Of a stretch of 64,000 nucleotides of DNA, positions 50,012 to 61,273 are shown piece after piece. The stretch's first letter is position 1. Each line of letters starts with the position of its first letter. Source of the DNA: Vermamoeba vermiformis (lineage: Eukaryota > Tubulinea > Echinamoebida); assembly GCA_045837725.1 (NCBI GenBank), contig JBEWZL010000127.1, forward strand, positions 186,001 to 250,000, written 5' to 3'. A program made the translations under genes and the position numbers. The notes under the pieces are model-generated. The model was not told where the DNA came from, searched no databases, and saw only the letters and a program-made list of their open reading frames with translations.

Positions 50012-50236
50012 ATGGAAGATCGACGGAATAAATACACGCTTCCCAACGAGATTTGGATTCACATCCTCAGCTTTGTTGAAGACTTGCACTCAATAATCGC
50101 AGCCAAGCGTGTTAATAAATTATTTTATAATTATATGAAGCCAAGGAGTACGCTGAAATCGATAAAGGACATCGTTTGGGACGACGGTAAATACAATGAA
50201 AATTATAAATTTAATCCTTTCGTTAATTTATGCTAA
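50012..50236 (+). CDS. Short F-box protein
   Basis: One exon, 74 residues: MEDRRNKYTLPNEIWIHILS, then HSIIAAKRVNKLFYNYMKP. This is little more than an F-box (LPxEIWxxILSF..., VNKxFxxY) with a short charged tail. It follows the DUF4246 gene by only ~40 bp on the same strand. It may continue by splicing into downstream exons that I could not find, as the long spacer after it is short. Confidence 0.65.
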   Translation: MEDRRNKYTLPNEIWIHILSFVEDLHSIIAAKRVNKLFYNYMKPRSTLKSIKDIVWDDGKYNENYKFNPFVNLC

Positions 50237-50400
50237 ATAAAATCGCATTCGTGAGAGTACTAATATAATTCAGAGGTTATAAACTTATTTGCCTCGCGTA
50301 AGGAGCCCAACCGGCTGTCAGAAAAGCAAATTTGCGAAAAGTAAGCTGAGTTAACAAAATTAAACTAATAAAACAATACTAACATATAATAAGACTAAAG

Positions 50401-51401
50401 AAAGAAGTGGCGTATAAAGTAACAATCGCTGGTGCAGAAGGCTCCGGAAAAACTCTACTCAGAGCCTCGATGGTTAGTTATTGTTAACATATCTTTAAAC
50501 TTCATTTCTCTATCAGCACTAATATGTAATTGCTAGGCAGGGATTGATGTTGAAGGAACGATTCCGGTACGTGACAAATAAGAATGTTGGAAATTTCAGG
50601 GTTAACATCTGATAAGGTGACAATTTTATTTCGAAGTTCCAATGGCTTCTTGAGTAAGATGAATATGGTATGATACTAGTATTAATCTATAAAGACATAA
50701 AATAGCTAATTTAAGCATGTCTAATAATTATTAATTGTAGTGGGAATGGTGGGAGGTGAGCTATGAAATTGCAGAAATTTGAAATATCAGTACTGACGAT
50801 ATTTCCATAAAAGGAAAAAGTAGGACACCATTTTGATCAGTACAGACCCAGACCAAGCCAATTTTTTAGTGGTTCAAAAGCGATTGTTTTGTTGTTCGCG
50901 CTTGACAACAGATCCCATTTCAAAGAACTCGTTGAAAAGTGGCTAAAAATGATCTACATTATTAGCGAAAGAGTAAATGTAGACGCAGTTGAATTTTTCT
51001 TGGTAGGAACGAAACTGGATCTCGGTAAACGAGAAGTGTCCTTACATGAAGCTAAAGTACGGCTTCGTTAATATCAATTATCCTTGTATATAATATTAAT
51101 AGTCTCGTAGATGCTAGCACACGAACTTAAAATGCATTACTACGAGATAGACGTAAATAATCAGCAGCATCGAGAAGAGTTGAAAAATGCAATTAACCAT
51201 GCCGCCTTGGAGATCATCATGTATGGAATATTATTATATTTAATGTAATGTACTCATTGTTATATGCTTTTAAGTCACCACGAAGCTCTTGAAATAGAAA
51301 AGTCAAACGGCGGATTTAGGCTGGATTCAACAAACTCCGGTCAAGCCAACAAGAATGATCCTACTTCCCAGGATTCCAAATCTCGCTGCGTAGTATGTTA
51401 A
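50401..51401 (+). CDS. Divergent Ras-like small GTPase with CaaX box (5' exon not found)
   Basis: Seven small exons with good splice sites; the first visible one starts at 50401 after acceptor actaaag. Reads KEVAYKVTIAGAEGSGKTLL (P-loop GAEGSGKT), a strand VTILFRSSNGFLSKMNM, WEWWEEVGHHFDQYR where Ras has its switch II, FSGSKAIVLLFALDN, and a G4 motif GTKLDL. The C-terminus SKSRCVVC is a CaaX box (C-V-V-C), so the protein should be prenylated and membrane-bound. The switch II lacks the normal DxxGQ, so GTP cycling may be abnormal. The initiator exon lies upstream of 50400 and is not identified; therefore the N-terminus is partial. Confidence 0.75.
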
Positions 51402-51575
51402 TTACAGCATATATTAATCCATTGAAGAGTCGTAGAATAGCAATAAATTTTCGAGATCTGAAAATGTTTATTAAAGAATTCTATGTTACATTTGTTTTTC
51501 GCATTTTTTTTCGCATGATGAGCCTTCTATTTGTTCAATATAAGAGCTACATCAATTTTGTCGTTTTAAAACTAT

Positions 51576-53768
51576 TTACAAGAAGAAAGTTGGCAAGCTC
51601 GATGGTTCGGTCTTTTCCATCAAGTTGCTCGATGAGACAGCGTTGAATTGGATACTAATTATAATATTAGTAATTATTATAAGAAGTAATATATAGCTGA
51701 GATTAACTTACAATTGCTTCGTACGCTCTTCGCCTTCGGATTTCAACACCAAAATTGCAGCTTGGTTGCCAGATCTGCGCATGTAATTCGGTGCTGAGAA
51801 CAAAGTCACTACTAAGCCATTGTGATGAATCTCGAAGCCTTGCATTGTCAACTGATGTGCTCTAAAAAGTACATCCGGTAAGTAAAATCAAAGTGGTTGC
51901 TGCACAAAAATACTGAATAGAGCCTGTTCAACTAATGACATAATTTAAGGCTATCATATGCAATAAGTCGAAAACAAATGATTCGCATCGTTTGTACTGG
52001 AATGAATCGTGACTTAACTGATCGCGATTAAGTCACGATGCTTTTTGTAACGGAGAATGACTTACCTAACAATCAATTCGAGACCATTAGCCGCGCAAAA
52101 CTCTTGCGAGACATCACCGCCCCATAAATATCCGCAGCCACGTGTTGAGCGGTAAAATCCATCCATATCGTGTGGATCTGACCACAACAAGTCTGCTACC
52201 AGTCCTTCGAAGGGAATCTCTTGAAATCTGCTGATCGCATTGATTTGATTCAATTGAGTGAAGTTCGGTGATAAGCCTCCGTGCACACAGAACACCTACG
52301 TTACAAAAAGTTAGATGCGTTCAAAAAACCATCGAAACGTGGGACTGCACATATTAAATAGTAATAATTAAGAAATATATTAGGGCGTACCTTCTTATCA
52401 ATGGTGGCACACAAAGGTAAATGATCGAACACTTCGTTCAAAAGTCGCCAGGGCAGATCGTCACTGTACTTGTGCAAGGACTCGCTTAAAAAGCCATACC
52501 TAGCCATCATGTTAATATGCAATATAATTAATATTAAGGGACTTACAGCTGATTTACAATTCGGCTCTCGTGATTACCGCGCAACAAGTGGATCTTCTGC
52601 GGGTATCTATGTGATGCGGAAATTAATATAAATCGTCGTTATATGTACGATAATAGTGCAGTATAATAATATTTTGATATTAGTATTCCATAGAATAACA
52701 TGCTAGTCTCGTGTAACGATAGTAAAAATTTTGTTGGATGTACTCACTTGATTTTGTAGCAGAGGAGCAACGATATGGTCTCGATGGATTGAGGTCCTCG
52801 ATCAACATAATCTCCCAAAAATAGATAATTTGTGTCCGGGATTTCTCCGCCTAATAATAAATGTCAAAATCATCATGAACAAAATTATCGGATCTGTTTT
52901 CTACAACTTCAAGAAATATTTGCTATTTTTCATATGATTATATTGAGCGTTAATATAGGTTCTTCATGGTTTGGTGTCTCATTAACAATTAAAATCATGA
53001 CACAAAAAAGTTGATCTTTTTGGCGTTTTAAAAATATCCGGTATATTATTAGCTTATTAATAAATTACTTAAATAATTAAGCCATGCTATAAATTGCACG
53101 TACCTAGCTTGAAGAGATTGAGCAGATCTTGATATTGGCCGTGGATGTCTCCGCAAAGCGTGATTGGCGTTTGCAAAGTTAACATTGTTGATTCGTGCGA
53201 TAATATTTGCTTGGCCTATATAATAGGAGCATATTTAATAAGACTGTCATCGGCGTATCGAAGTTACCGGAAAAATTTAATTTTTGGAATGTTACTCGAT
53301 CCAGTTGATTTTGAAAAATTATAACTTGATTGCCGCTGATTTTACTATACATATTAATATAGCTATAAAAATTCGATAGTTGAACGTGTCCGGATCCCGC
53401 CAAAGTTGCGAATAAATTAAAAAAGTTAAATATCAACCATTTATCTCAGTTACCTTTTCACAGACATGCTTTAATTGTCCAATAGGCAAATATTTCGATT
53501 CTCGTAATTGTTCAATGCACTGGTCTAAATTAAACGCATCTGCAGTTGGAGGCAATGAATCTGCTGTTTGCAGTTGATAATGCAAGCTTCCTGCTTGCAA
53601 ATCAAAATGTCCTGAGCAATTCGGCGAATCATCGTCATCGTTTTCTTCGAACTCCATCGGATCATGCTGAATCTGTTCTGTCAAGGATGAAATGGTCTCA
53701 TCCGTTGCTGATGCGAAAGCAAGAGCTACGTCTGCATCATTATGTGAAATTAAATCGCCGATATTCAT
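51576..53768 (-). CDS. PP2A/PP4/PP6-like protein phosphatase catalytic subunit with N-terminal extension
   Basis: Eight exons (53768-53454, 53215-53104, 52850-52748, 52606-52547, 52499-52391, 52295-52066, 51861-51712, 51654-51576), 385 residues. PPP-family metal motifs are intact: [25 protein letters not shown], then LWSDPHD, VRAHQL and FSAPNYMRR. The core is preceded by ~85 acidic residues ([26 protein letters not shown]) that PP2A, PP4 and PP6 do not have. The last residues SLPTFFL resemble their xxYFL tail, but the Tyr is Phe, so the tail could not be Tyr-phosphorylated. Introns are longer here (200-250 bp) than elsewhere. Ser/Thr phosphatase; partner subunits unknown. Confidence 0.92.
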
Positions 53769-54226
53769 AGGTTAATATATACAAGTCTGTCGGCCTTTGT
53801 GTTGTTCTGTTCAGCCACAAAAGACAAAAAACAGTTGTTGCGCGCCATCCAAAAAATGTTGGCACGCGACGAAATTTTCGTCAGATTTCTCGTTTAGGCT
53901 CAATAGGGTGGACTGGTACAATCTGTGCTTGCTGCAGTGCACCGGAAGAGGAGGGAAATGAACGAGCCAGGACAGCGCAAATTCGAATGCCCAGCTATCC
54001 GGGGAAAGGTAACATCTCGGGCGCCCGATTTTTTGGAAAAATCGATGTTGTTAAAATTCTCTGTCGGTATTGTCCATAGTAGTGTTAATATTACAGCAGT
54101 ACTGGCAAAATATTTCAATCTAAGAGCTGTGTAAGAGTTTGAATGCGAGACTATTTATTTTTTTTTTTACCACTTTTGTCGCTAAAACTGGCCCAATAAG
54201 GCAGCTAACATTAGAAAGGATGTGGT
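53769..54226. other. Spacer, no gene assigned
   Basis: About 460 bp between the phosphatase start and the small ORF at 54227. Open frames on both strands near 53900-54134 are GC-rich and overlap each other, but neither shows a family or a full splice structure. Contains a T run near 54158-54168. Confidence 0.4.
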
Positions 54227-54373
54227 TTACATTATAGTACTGCCATTAGGACCTTTAACAGTGCCGGGCTCCGGTACGATAACAACAATGTCGAGAATCG
54301 GTTTACCAGTCTCTGGGCTAAGCATTCTGCCGTCGCCGTCGCAGCCACCGTATGGGTAATCGTTGTATTCCAT
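54227..54373 (-). CDS. Candidate 48-residue protein
   Basis: Single open frame starting MEYNDYPYGGCDGDGRMLSP and ending KGPNGSTIM. Gly/Pro-rich with two hydrophobic stretches (ILDIVVIVPE). Plausible as a micro-protein or as the last exon of a longer gene (an upstream minus-strand frame begins at 54575 with MPQKEDMASMKTLLWR). No homology known to me. Confidence 0.3.
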   Translation of the reverse strand: MEYNDYPYGGCDGDGRMLSPETGKPILDIVVIVPEPGTVKGPNGSTIM

Positions 54374-55209
54374 TTATGTTGGTCAAATGATTTGAATTGT
54401 CGTTAAAGCGAAAGGAAACAAATTTTTTTTTTATTTTCGTCCTGTTCCGCTTTCTTACGCTTGAGGGTATTAAATTATTTATATATAGTTTAAATCCTGC
54501 GTATTTTTTATCAATTTGAAACCAAACCCGCCACAATAAAGTCTTCATCGACGCCATGTCTTCCTTTTGAGGCATGACGTAGTGACACCAAGAAATTCAT
54601 CGGCTGCCCTCATAGAGTTTCTCAATAGAACAATCCGGCCGTCGTCTCAAAAACATTGGTGTTACCATTGCACAACTAGGCAACATCTGACATCCAAGTG
54701 TAGTATGAAACTCAATCGACTGTATTACGCTGGACGACCCGAAAAACGACTTCTTATCACATCTATCCAGTGCACCAGTAACCACTTTCGAACTGCAGTA
54801 GTAGGAAGATGCATGTAAGATTGCGCAATTATTGCAATTTGCGTGAGATAATGTCGCGTGCTGGTAACCGGATGCAAACGAAATTTTTTTAATCATCTCG
54901 TTCACCGCAACGATTTCCAAAATTTTTTTTGTTTTTTTTTTTTTTTTTTTTTGGTTTTTTACCACCCTTTTTTTATTTTTTTTTAGTGGAACTCCAGTTG
55001 AGGAACAACAACAATGAATTTACATACAACGGATAATCTTGGTATCCAACGCTACGATATGCAAGCTAATTTTGTTAACAATGCATTTTTTTTTTTTGGG
55101 GGGAATCAGGTGAGGTGACAAAAATACTGTTTTCTCTCCGAGTGAAGCCATTTTCGAACGGTGTATTTACATGACTATAAGCGTATGTATAAATGAAACA
55201 AAGATGTTT
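54374..55209. other. Low-complexity spacer with long T runs
   Basis: Pyrimidine-rich. Holds a T run of over 20 at about 54928-54950 with shorter T runs on either side (54919-54981), a T run plus G run near 55087-55105, and no convincing gene. It is 3' of chorismate synthase. The minus-strand open frame here consists largely of poly-Lys from the T runs. Confidence 0.5.
54919..54981. repeat. Long T homopolymers
   Basis: Several T runs, the longest over 20 bases, separated by a single G or a short spacer (ttgg, accaccc). Low-complexity; run length uncertain. Confidence 0.85.
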
Positions 55210-57180
55210 TTACAAGAGATCGGCTTCGTTTTCCTCGTACTGAACTGAGCTTTGACGGGACATTTGAATAAGAGCAGCATCAGCTAAGACAAGTGCAGCC
55301 ATAGTCTCAACGATAGAAATAGCGCGAGGTACAACACACTGAAAGGAATAAAGTTAGGTTTTTGAAACAGATCGAGATCGGGTGTTGCACGTACCGGATC
55401 GTGGCGTCCCTTAGCTTGCAAGACGGCGGGATCTCCCTCATAGGTAGCAGTCGGCTATGTGATGATGATAATATGAGTAATATGTTTATAATATGCTAAG
55501 GTACGTCGTGTAAAGTACCTGATCTCGACTGATCGTAGCGGCAGGTTTGAAAGCCACGCGGAAAACTACGGGCTCACCGTTGCTAATTCCACCTTGAATA
55601 CCACCGCTATTGTTAGTCACAGTGCCTAATCGACCGTCTGCTCGCTTCACGAACGGATCGTTGTGCTGACTACCAGTCATTCTTGAACCACTGAAACCAG
55701 ATCCGATTTCAAAACCTTGCACACGTGTTAGTATTGTACCACGAAAGGAAGGTAAAGATAGAATCTTTGCAAAGACTTACCTTTAGTTGCAGGAATTGAA
55801 AGCATGGCGTGAGCTAACAATGCTTCAAGTTTGTCGAAAGCAAGGCTCACCCCAGCCAGGCGGCACATTACGGCACACGCACGTGATCACACCGCCAATG
55901 CTGTCGTTTGCAGCTTTAGCTTCAGTGATGGCTTTAGCCATTTGTTCTGAGGCTTCAAGATCGGGACAACGAACAGGCGATTTATCGACCTAAATGGCAA
56001 AAACGATCAGTTTTGATTGTTATCGCTAAAGTATATACTCAATATAATAATTGTAATAGTTTATGGCAAACAGTCGGACAAGGATCCAAAAAGAATTGCC
56101 AAAAATGGTGAAGAAGCTGGATCAGGATTTAATCGTGGTTCATTAAAACGTTGCTATTGATACTTACGATTTCGCGTGTTATTTCCAGAGGCTTGACGAC
56201 ATCATTATTCATATCGATGGTATGAATCGAACTGACCCACGCGACAATTTCAATGCCGAATCGTTCTTTCAACCACTTCTCTGCCACTGCTCCTGCTGCT
56301 ACTCTACCTACATATACGTATTAATTACTGTTGGTAACATATTTGAACCATATTGGTCTTTAAAAAGAATTTTTCGAGATCCAGTACGTTCTCGGATGTT
56401 CGAACTTAAAAAAGAATATAGCGAAATCAGTAACTTGTCTATCAATTAGTGAGTGATAGCCAACAACTCGATGACGCATATAATATGCTTCAGCTATGTT
56501 TTGGTGCATTGTCAAGCGAGATCTTGTCGCGTACCTATCGTTTCTCGAGCTGAAGCTCTGCCACCACCGCTAGAGGCCTTGAGACCATACTTCATTTGAT
56601 AAGTATAATCTGCGTGCGAGGGACGAGGTACATTGCTCATAGCTGAACAGAATTACGTTAAAACAAAGTCATCCGTGGCTCGGGTCAAACCGATCCGTAA
56701 ACGGTCGTATAAATTATTATGGGATTATTACGTGGGCTTACATTTGTAGTCACCGGGTCTTTGATCAAGATTAGCAACGAATAAGCTCAATGGTGTGCCA
56801 AGTGTTTTGCCGTTTTCGACACCCGACTGGATGACGACTTGATCTGCCTCGTCACGCTAAAATAAATAATCGATATTATTAATATGTAGCAGTATAATAA
56901 AAATAACGATATTTAGTTGTTTGAACGCGATAAAGTTCGCTAGAAAAATTTACTAATTTTTTCAATAATTCAAATCCACTCTGCTTCAATCAATTCGTCT
57001 CATATTACTTACAGCAGTCGTTAAAGCACTTTGTCCAGGTCTTCTACGAGACAGTTGAGGCTGGATGTCGGATTCAGAGAGTTTCATACCAGGTGGAACA
57101 TTCTCGACGATTACACCGACACCCTTGCCGTGAGACTCGCCAAAAGTTGTAATACGGAATAAACGACCAAATGAGCTCAT
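55210..57180 (-). CDS. aroC: Chorismate synthase
   Basis: About eight exons from 57180 ([20 protein letters not shown]) to the stop at 55210. Makes chorismate from EPSP with reduced FMN, the last shikimate step, before Phe, Tyr, Trp and folate. Signatures visible: [77 protein letters not shown]. It is monofunctional by length, without the flavin reductase part seen in some fungi. At 55836 one extra base moves the frame by +1 between GEPCF and [12 protein letters not shown]; the family consensus (EPxFDKLEA) is restored exactly in the +1 frame. The enzyme implies the organism can make its own aromatic compounds. Confidence 0.93.
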
Positions 57181-57660
57181 AGTCTTATGTTGTTCTTCTA
57201 GAATATTTGTTTACTATCGACAGAGCCAGGTCCCAAAAAGGGCACTTGAATGAAAATTCCGCTTTGAAAAAAATCTGACCGTCGTCAAACACGCTTAATT
57301 ATTAATTTCAAGTGGCACAATACCATGACGCAGTAATTTTATTAAAAGGAACCACAAAAGTCGAGGTAAGGATGGAGTCAAATTAAGCTTTAATTCAAAT
57401 TAAAATCTTTTTGATCTGGATCTGCAACAATTTGACCAATAAATTTATTTCTTGTAGTCGAGATTATTTAATAGCCCGATAATATTTATGATTAAGTAAG
57501 ACCGCGTCAATATATAACTAATAAATTCTCAATTTAATCATTGGCATCAACACAAAGGTGCTGTAGGCTCATTAACAATCTTTTACTAATATTTACTAAT
57601 ATATTATATTATTACTATAATAAATTAATATTTTTTAATACTTGTATTCAGTGAAACGCA
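57181..57660. other. Divergent promoter spacer
   Basis: About 480 bp between chorismate synthase (-) and the F-box/LRR gene (+). Very AT-rich towards the right (57560-57640, mostly T and A). No other gene seen. Confidence 0.45.
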
Positions 57661-59171
57661 ATGGAAACCAACACGCCCATTTTTCCGACGGAAATTCAAG
57701 CCCTCATTGCCTCATACCTCTCAGATTCTGATATAGCATCATATAGAGCAGTTAATACTTATTGGCGTCATATTCTCTCGCCGTTTTGTTGGCGCAGATT
57801 GAAACGATTTCAAAATTTGAATTTTTATCGTGGCGTCCAATTCAAATATTTGCGACGACTATTAGAGCACGTAGAAGGTTAGCATAATAACACTCTATAG
57901 TATTATTATTATTACTTTATTGTATTTTTGGTGCGAGATCTAATTGCAGGTGTTTTTTAGATCCGCTGAATTTGCTGTTAGTCCGCGGAGATTTTACACA
58001 AGGAACAGAATTACAAGAATTACGAAAATTAACAAATTTATATGGACTACGATTCATTCAATGTCGATTGCCAAATGACTACATCCAACAACTGGCGCAA
58101 TTTACAAATTTGACTTCATTACGAGAAGATCATAATTATAGCAAAGTAGAGCCACAAATGTACTTGCATTTATCAACACTAACAAATTTACGGCATTTGG
58201 GCATTGATACAGAGAATATCGATAGAGCAATGGACGAATTTTTGTTAGCACATCTGACGGATTTGACAAAACTAGAAGATTTGCCATTTTCCATAAACGG
58301 CGATAGTATAATAGAATTAGCATCGCATTTCAAGAACTTAACGTCGATAATTATAGAAAGAAATATTGTTACGGATCGAGGAATTAGAAATTTGACCAGT
58401 TTGACAAAATTGGAAAGTTTAAATTTGATAAAATGTTCAGCGATCAGTGACAGCGTGGTCAAAGAATTTTCAACGCTAACGAAGCTCAAGAACCTCGGTA
58501 TTAACAGTTGTTCCGCTTTGACAACGGATGCGTTGACTGGATTCAGCAAGTGCACTCAACTCGAAGTATTTGGATTACTAGCATCGCCTCATATAGACTC
58601 GTTGTCGCCATTGGTCAATTGCGTTAATTTGCAGCGGATAGTATTGACGCACTGCTATTTGGAGACTTGGGGCTTGGCACCACTACGACACTTTGAACAT
58701 TTGACGCAATTAGATTGCAGCAATTTCTTGCAATTGAAAGACCCTGGTCTAAAATACTTCAATTTGACTAGTTTAAGAACATTAAGTCTTCGCGGAGATG
58801 CAAATATCACTGACGAAGGATTAAAATTTTTATCGGATCTGACGGATCTGCAACACTTGGAGCTTGGGATTTGCGAGAAAGTGACCGATGAAGGATTGAA
58901 GCATTTAGATCGATTAGTCGGATTGACTTATTTAGGCATGTTATCGTTAGTCAGAATCACCGACAAAGGTGTCGAATATTTGACAGCTTTGACACGTCTA
59001 CAACACGTCGATTTTTCCGCGTGTCGCGTGACAGATGCAGCAGTACGATTCTTTGTCGGCAAGAATTTACACAAATTGGATATTTACAATTGTCCGAACA
59101 TAACACGCCAAGGCATTTCTTTGCGTGACAGGATAACGAGCTATGATTATAACTTTTACGATAGCTTTTGA
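57661..59171 (+). CDS. F-box/LRR protein (Cys-type LRRs)
   Basis: Two exons (57661-57877, 57961-59171), 475 residues. The first exon is an F-box (METNTPIFPTEIQALIASYL, then DSDIASYRAVNTYWRHI). The second is about twelve LRRs of the 24-26 residue Cys-containing type, late repeats being very regular (ITDEGLKFLSDLTDLQHLEL, VTDEGLKHLDRLVGLTYLGM, ITDKGVEYLTALTRLQHVDF). It looks like an SCF ubiquitin-ligase adaptor: F-box binds Skp1, LRRs bind substrate. It faces a second F-box/LRR gene (59328-61109) with 156 bp between their 3' ends. Confidence 0.87.
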
Positions 59172-59327
59172 TTGTAAATATAATAAATGGTGTGTGTGAT
59201 TAGTATCGCTCTTTATGGAGAATAGCGATCGTATGCTATTTTAATTTAACAAAAAACATTTCTGCGAATTTATTAGTTTTGTAAGAAGAGATTTAACCGG
59301 AGATTAATAATCTTCACGTAATGTTTC

Positions 59328-61109
59328 TCAATGCAAAGAACAACAAAACGGCAAGGCTTGCAGAATACTATCCTCATCTACTTTTCGTGCTTCCAGAAAC
59401 AATCGTTGCAATCGTGAAAGCTTCTGTAAGCACGAGATCGATTCACTAGTAGCACGTACTTCCAAACTTGTTAAGTACTGCAACGTGGCGATTGTTGCAA
59501 GATCCACGGTATTGGTAATTGCGCATAATTCTCGCAATTTCGTTAGTAGCGCCATCTCTTCATAATTCTGTAATAGACGGTGATCGTGATAATAAGCAGT
59601 ATTGTTGAATACGAGGCTCGTTAAATTTGACAATGTTGATAATCCGGTAATTACCAGGCTCACCGACTGATTAGTGTAGATTTCCAACTGCTCCAAATTA
59701 GTTAGGTGAACTGCGTTGAGGCTAGTGTAGTATCCAAATAATTTGAGTGAAGTCAATCGGCTCATTTCTTGTAAATTCACGGCCGCAGGGTTTCGCGAGA
59801 ACCTAAGGAGCTTCAAATCGACCAAATTTGGAAGTCCTGCCAGCCATTCTTCTGGTAATATATCGTATTGCATATGCAGTTTTTCCAAAAATATTAATTT
59901 GGCTGGTGCTAAAGTTGTCGGATCGGATGTCAGATTCAGATCCAGATCCACGAGTTTCGTGAACTTGGCAAAGGCATTATAATTATCGCCCTTCAATGCA
60001 ATCTTCAATCTCGTAACTTTCTCTGGATCGAGGTGTTGTAAAATAGTTGAATTGGTATGATCGGTGGAAATGACGCACGACTCCAATTGCAATAAATTGT
60101 AATTGAGCATATTAATATCATTGCATTGCAAATATTTAAGTTGCGTCATTTGTTCGGTGCAGTCAATCTTCTTTAAATTGTTAATTTGCAATTTGGTCAA
60201 TTTTGGTGGATAGACCACTGGGATAGTTGTAATCAATTCTTCTAAATTTGTAAGTTTTTCTGTTGCTCTGATCGGCTGTAAATAGTTCCAATCATGGTTA
60301 TTGAATGACCGAATTTCAAGTTTTCGGAGATTCGTTGGCACTTCAGGCAGATCCGGGGGAACAAATAATTTGAGCTCTGTTAGTCTAGTATTATCATCGT
60401 CAAATCCTATATTAAAATTATCATCGTGGCTGTCAAAATCAAGTGCTTCTAATGTAGTTGGTGTCATGGCAAATGGGCTTGATGTTTTTAATCTCTTCAA
60501 ATTTGTTAACTTTCGATATGTTATAGCCTTGAAGAGGGCACGTGATTGTTAATGACTGCAAATTGACCAAGTCTGGCGGTAGTTCTAGTAATTTCAGTCG
60601 CAAATCCAGCTCGGTAAGTTGCGTCAATTTGCTGATCGCTTGTTCAAAGTGCTTGGAGGTCATTAATTGTGTATTAACGAATCTTGAGGCATTGTTCAAA
60701 TAGTCTAGTTTCATGAACTTGATTCCAATAGGGTTTTTATGTCGACCAAAGCAACGAGAAAATTCTTCGACTTCGGATGCGAGCAAAAGTCCAATTCTGA
60801 ATTGATTGTAATTGATATGATCGAACCATAGTTGACAAACTAGTCGTATTCGGCGTCTTTCAGCATCGCTCGTGATAAACGAAAGAATGTAGTCTCGTAC
60901 TTCGGGTGGAAGATCCGAAAAGAAATTATTATCCTAGCAATTAATCAAAATTAAGTTCACGCTAACCTATGGTATAATTATAAACGTACCTCTTCATAGT
61001 GATTTTTGCCAGTCTTAATTTTTTTATTAGACGAAAATTCAGTCTCGTCTTCTGTGTGATCTAATCTTCTTTTCGTTGGGACTAAACGGTTACTGTCGTG
61101 ATCTATCAT
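59328..61109 (-). CDS. F-box/LRR protein with +1 frame change
   Basis: Exon 1 (61109-60990, Lys-rich with KKIKTGKN) and exon 2 (60933-59328). F-box at the exon 2 start (FFSDLPPEVRDYILSFITSD, then RLVCQLWFDHI), followed by an LRR region. Between about 60440 and 60545 the frame moves by +1: upstream LQSLTITCPL, downstream YRKLTNLKRLKTSSP, which continues the repeats to a stop at 59328. Read on, the protein would be about 590 residues. The gene is convergent with a second F-box/LRR gene of different LRR subtype, so the two are not a recent tandem copy by eye. Confidence 0.83.
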
Positions 61110-61273
61110 TTCTTGTTAATTATAATGCAACAAATAGACAACCGTTTGTTCTTAGATAGAAATACGCAGTTGTGTGACTTTGTTGCGTGGTGATAAAAAA
61201 CTAGTTAACTTTTCTCTTGCCGTTATTTTCACCACAAAACGCGACTACATCGCAACAAATTATTAACTACAAT

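Noticed and set aside
54597-54965. Minus-strand 122-codon open frame with a poly-Lys start
   Set aside because: The Lys run is a translated T homopolymer; no family features in the rest.
54919-54981. T runs as the tail of a retroposed copy on the minus strand
   Set aside because: No target-site duplication and no recognisable body beside the runs; treated as low complexity.
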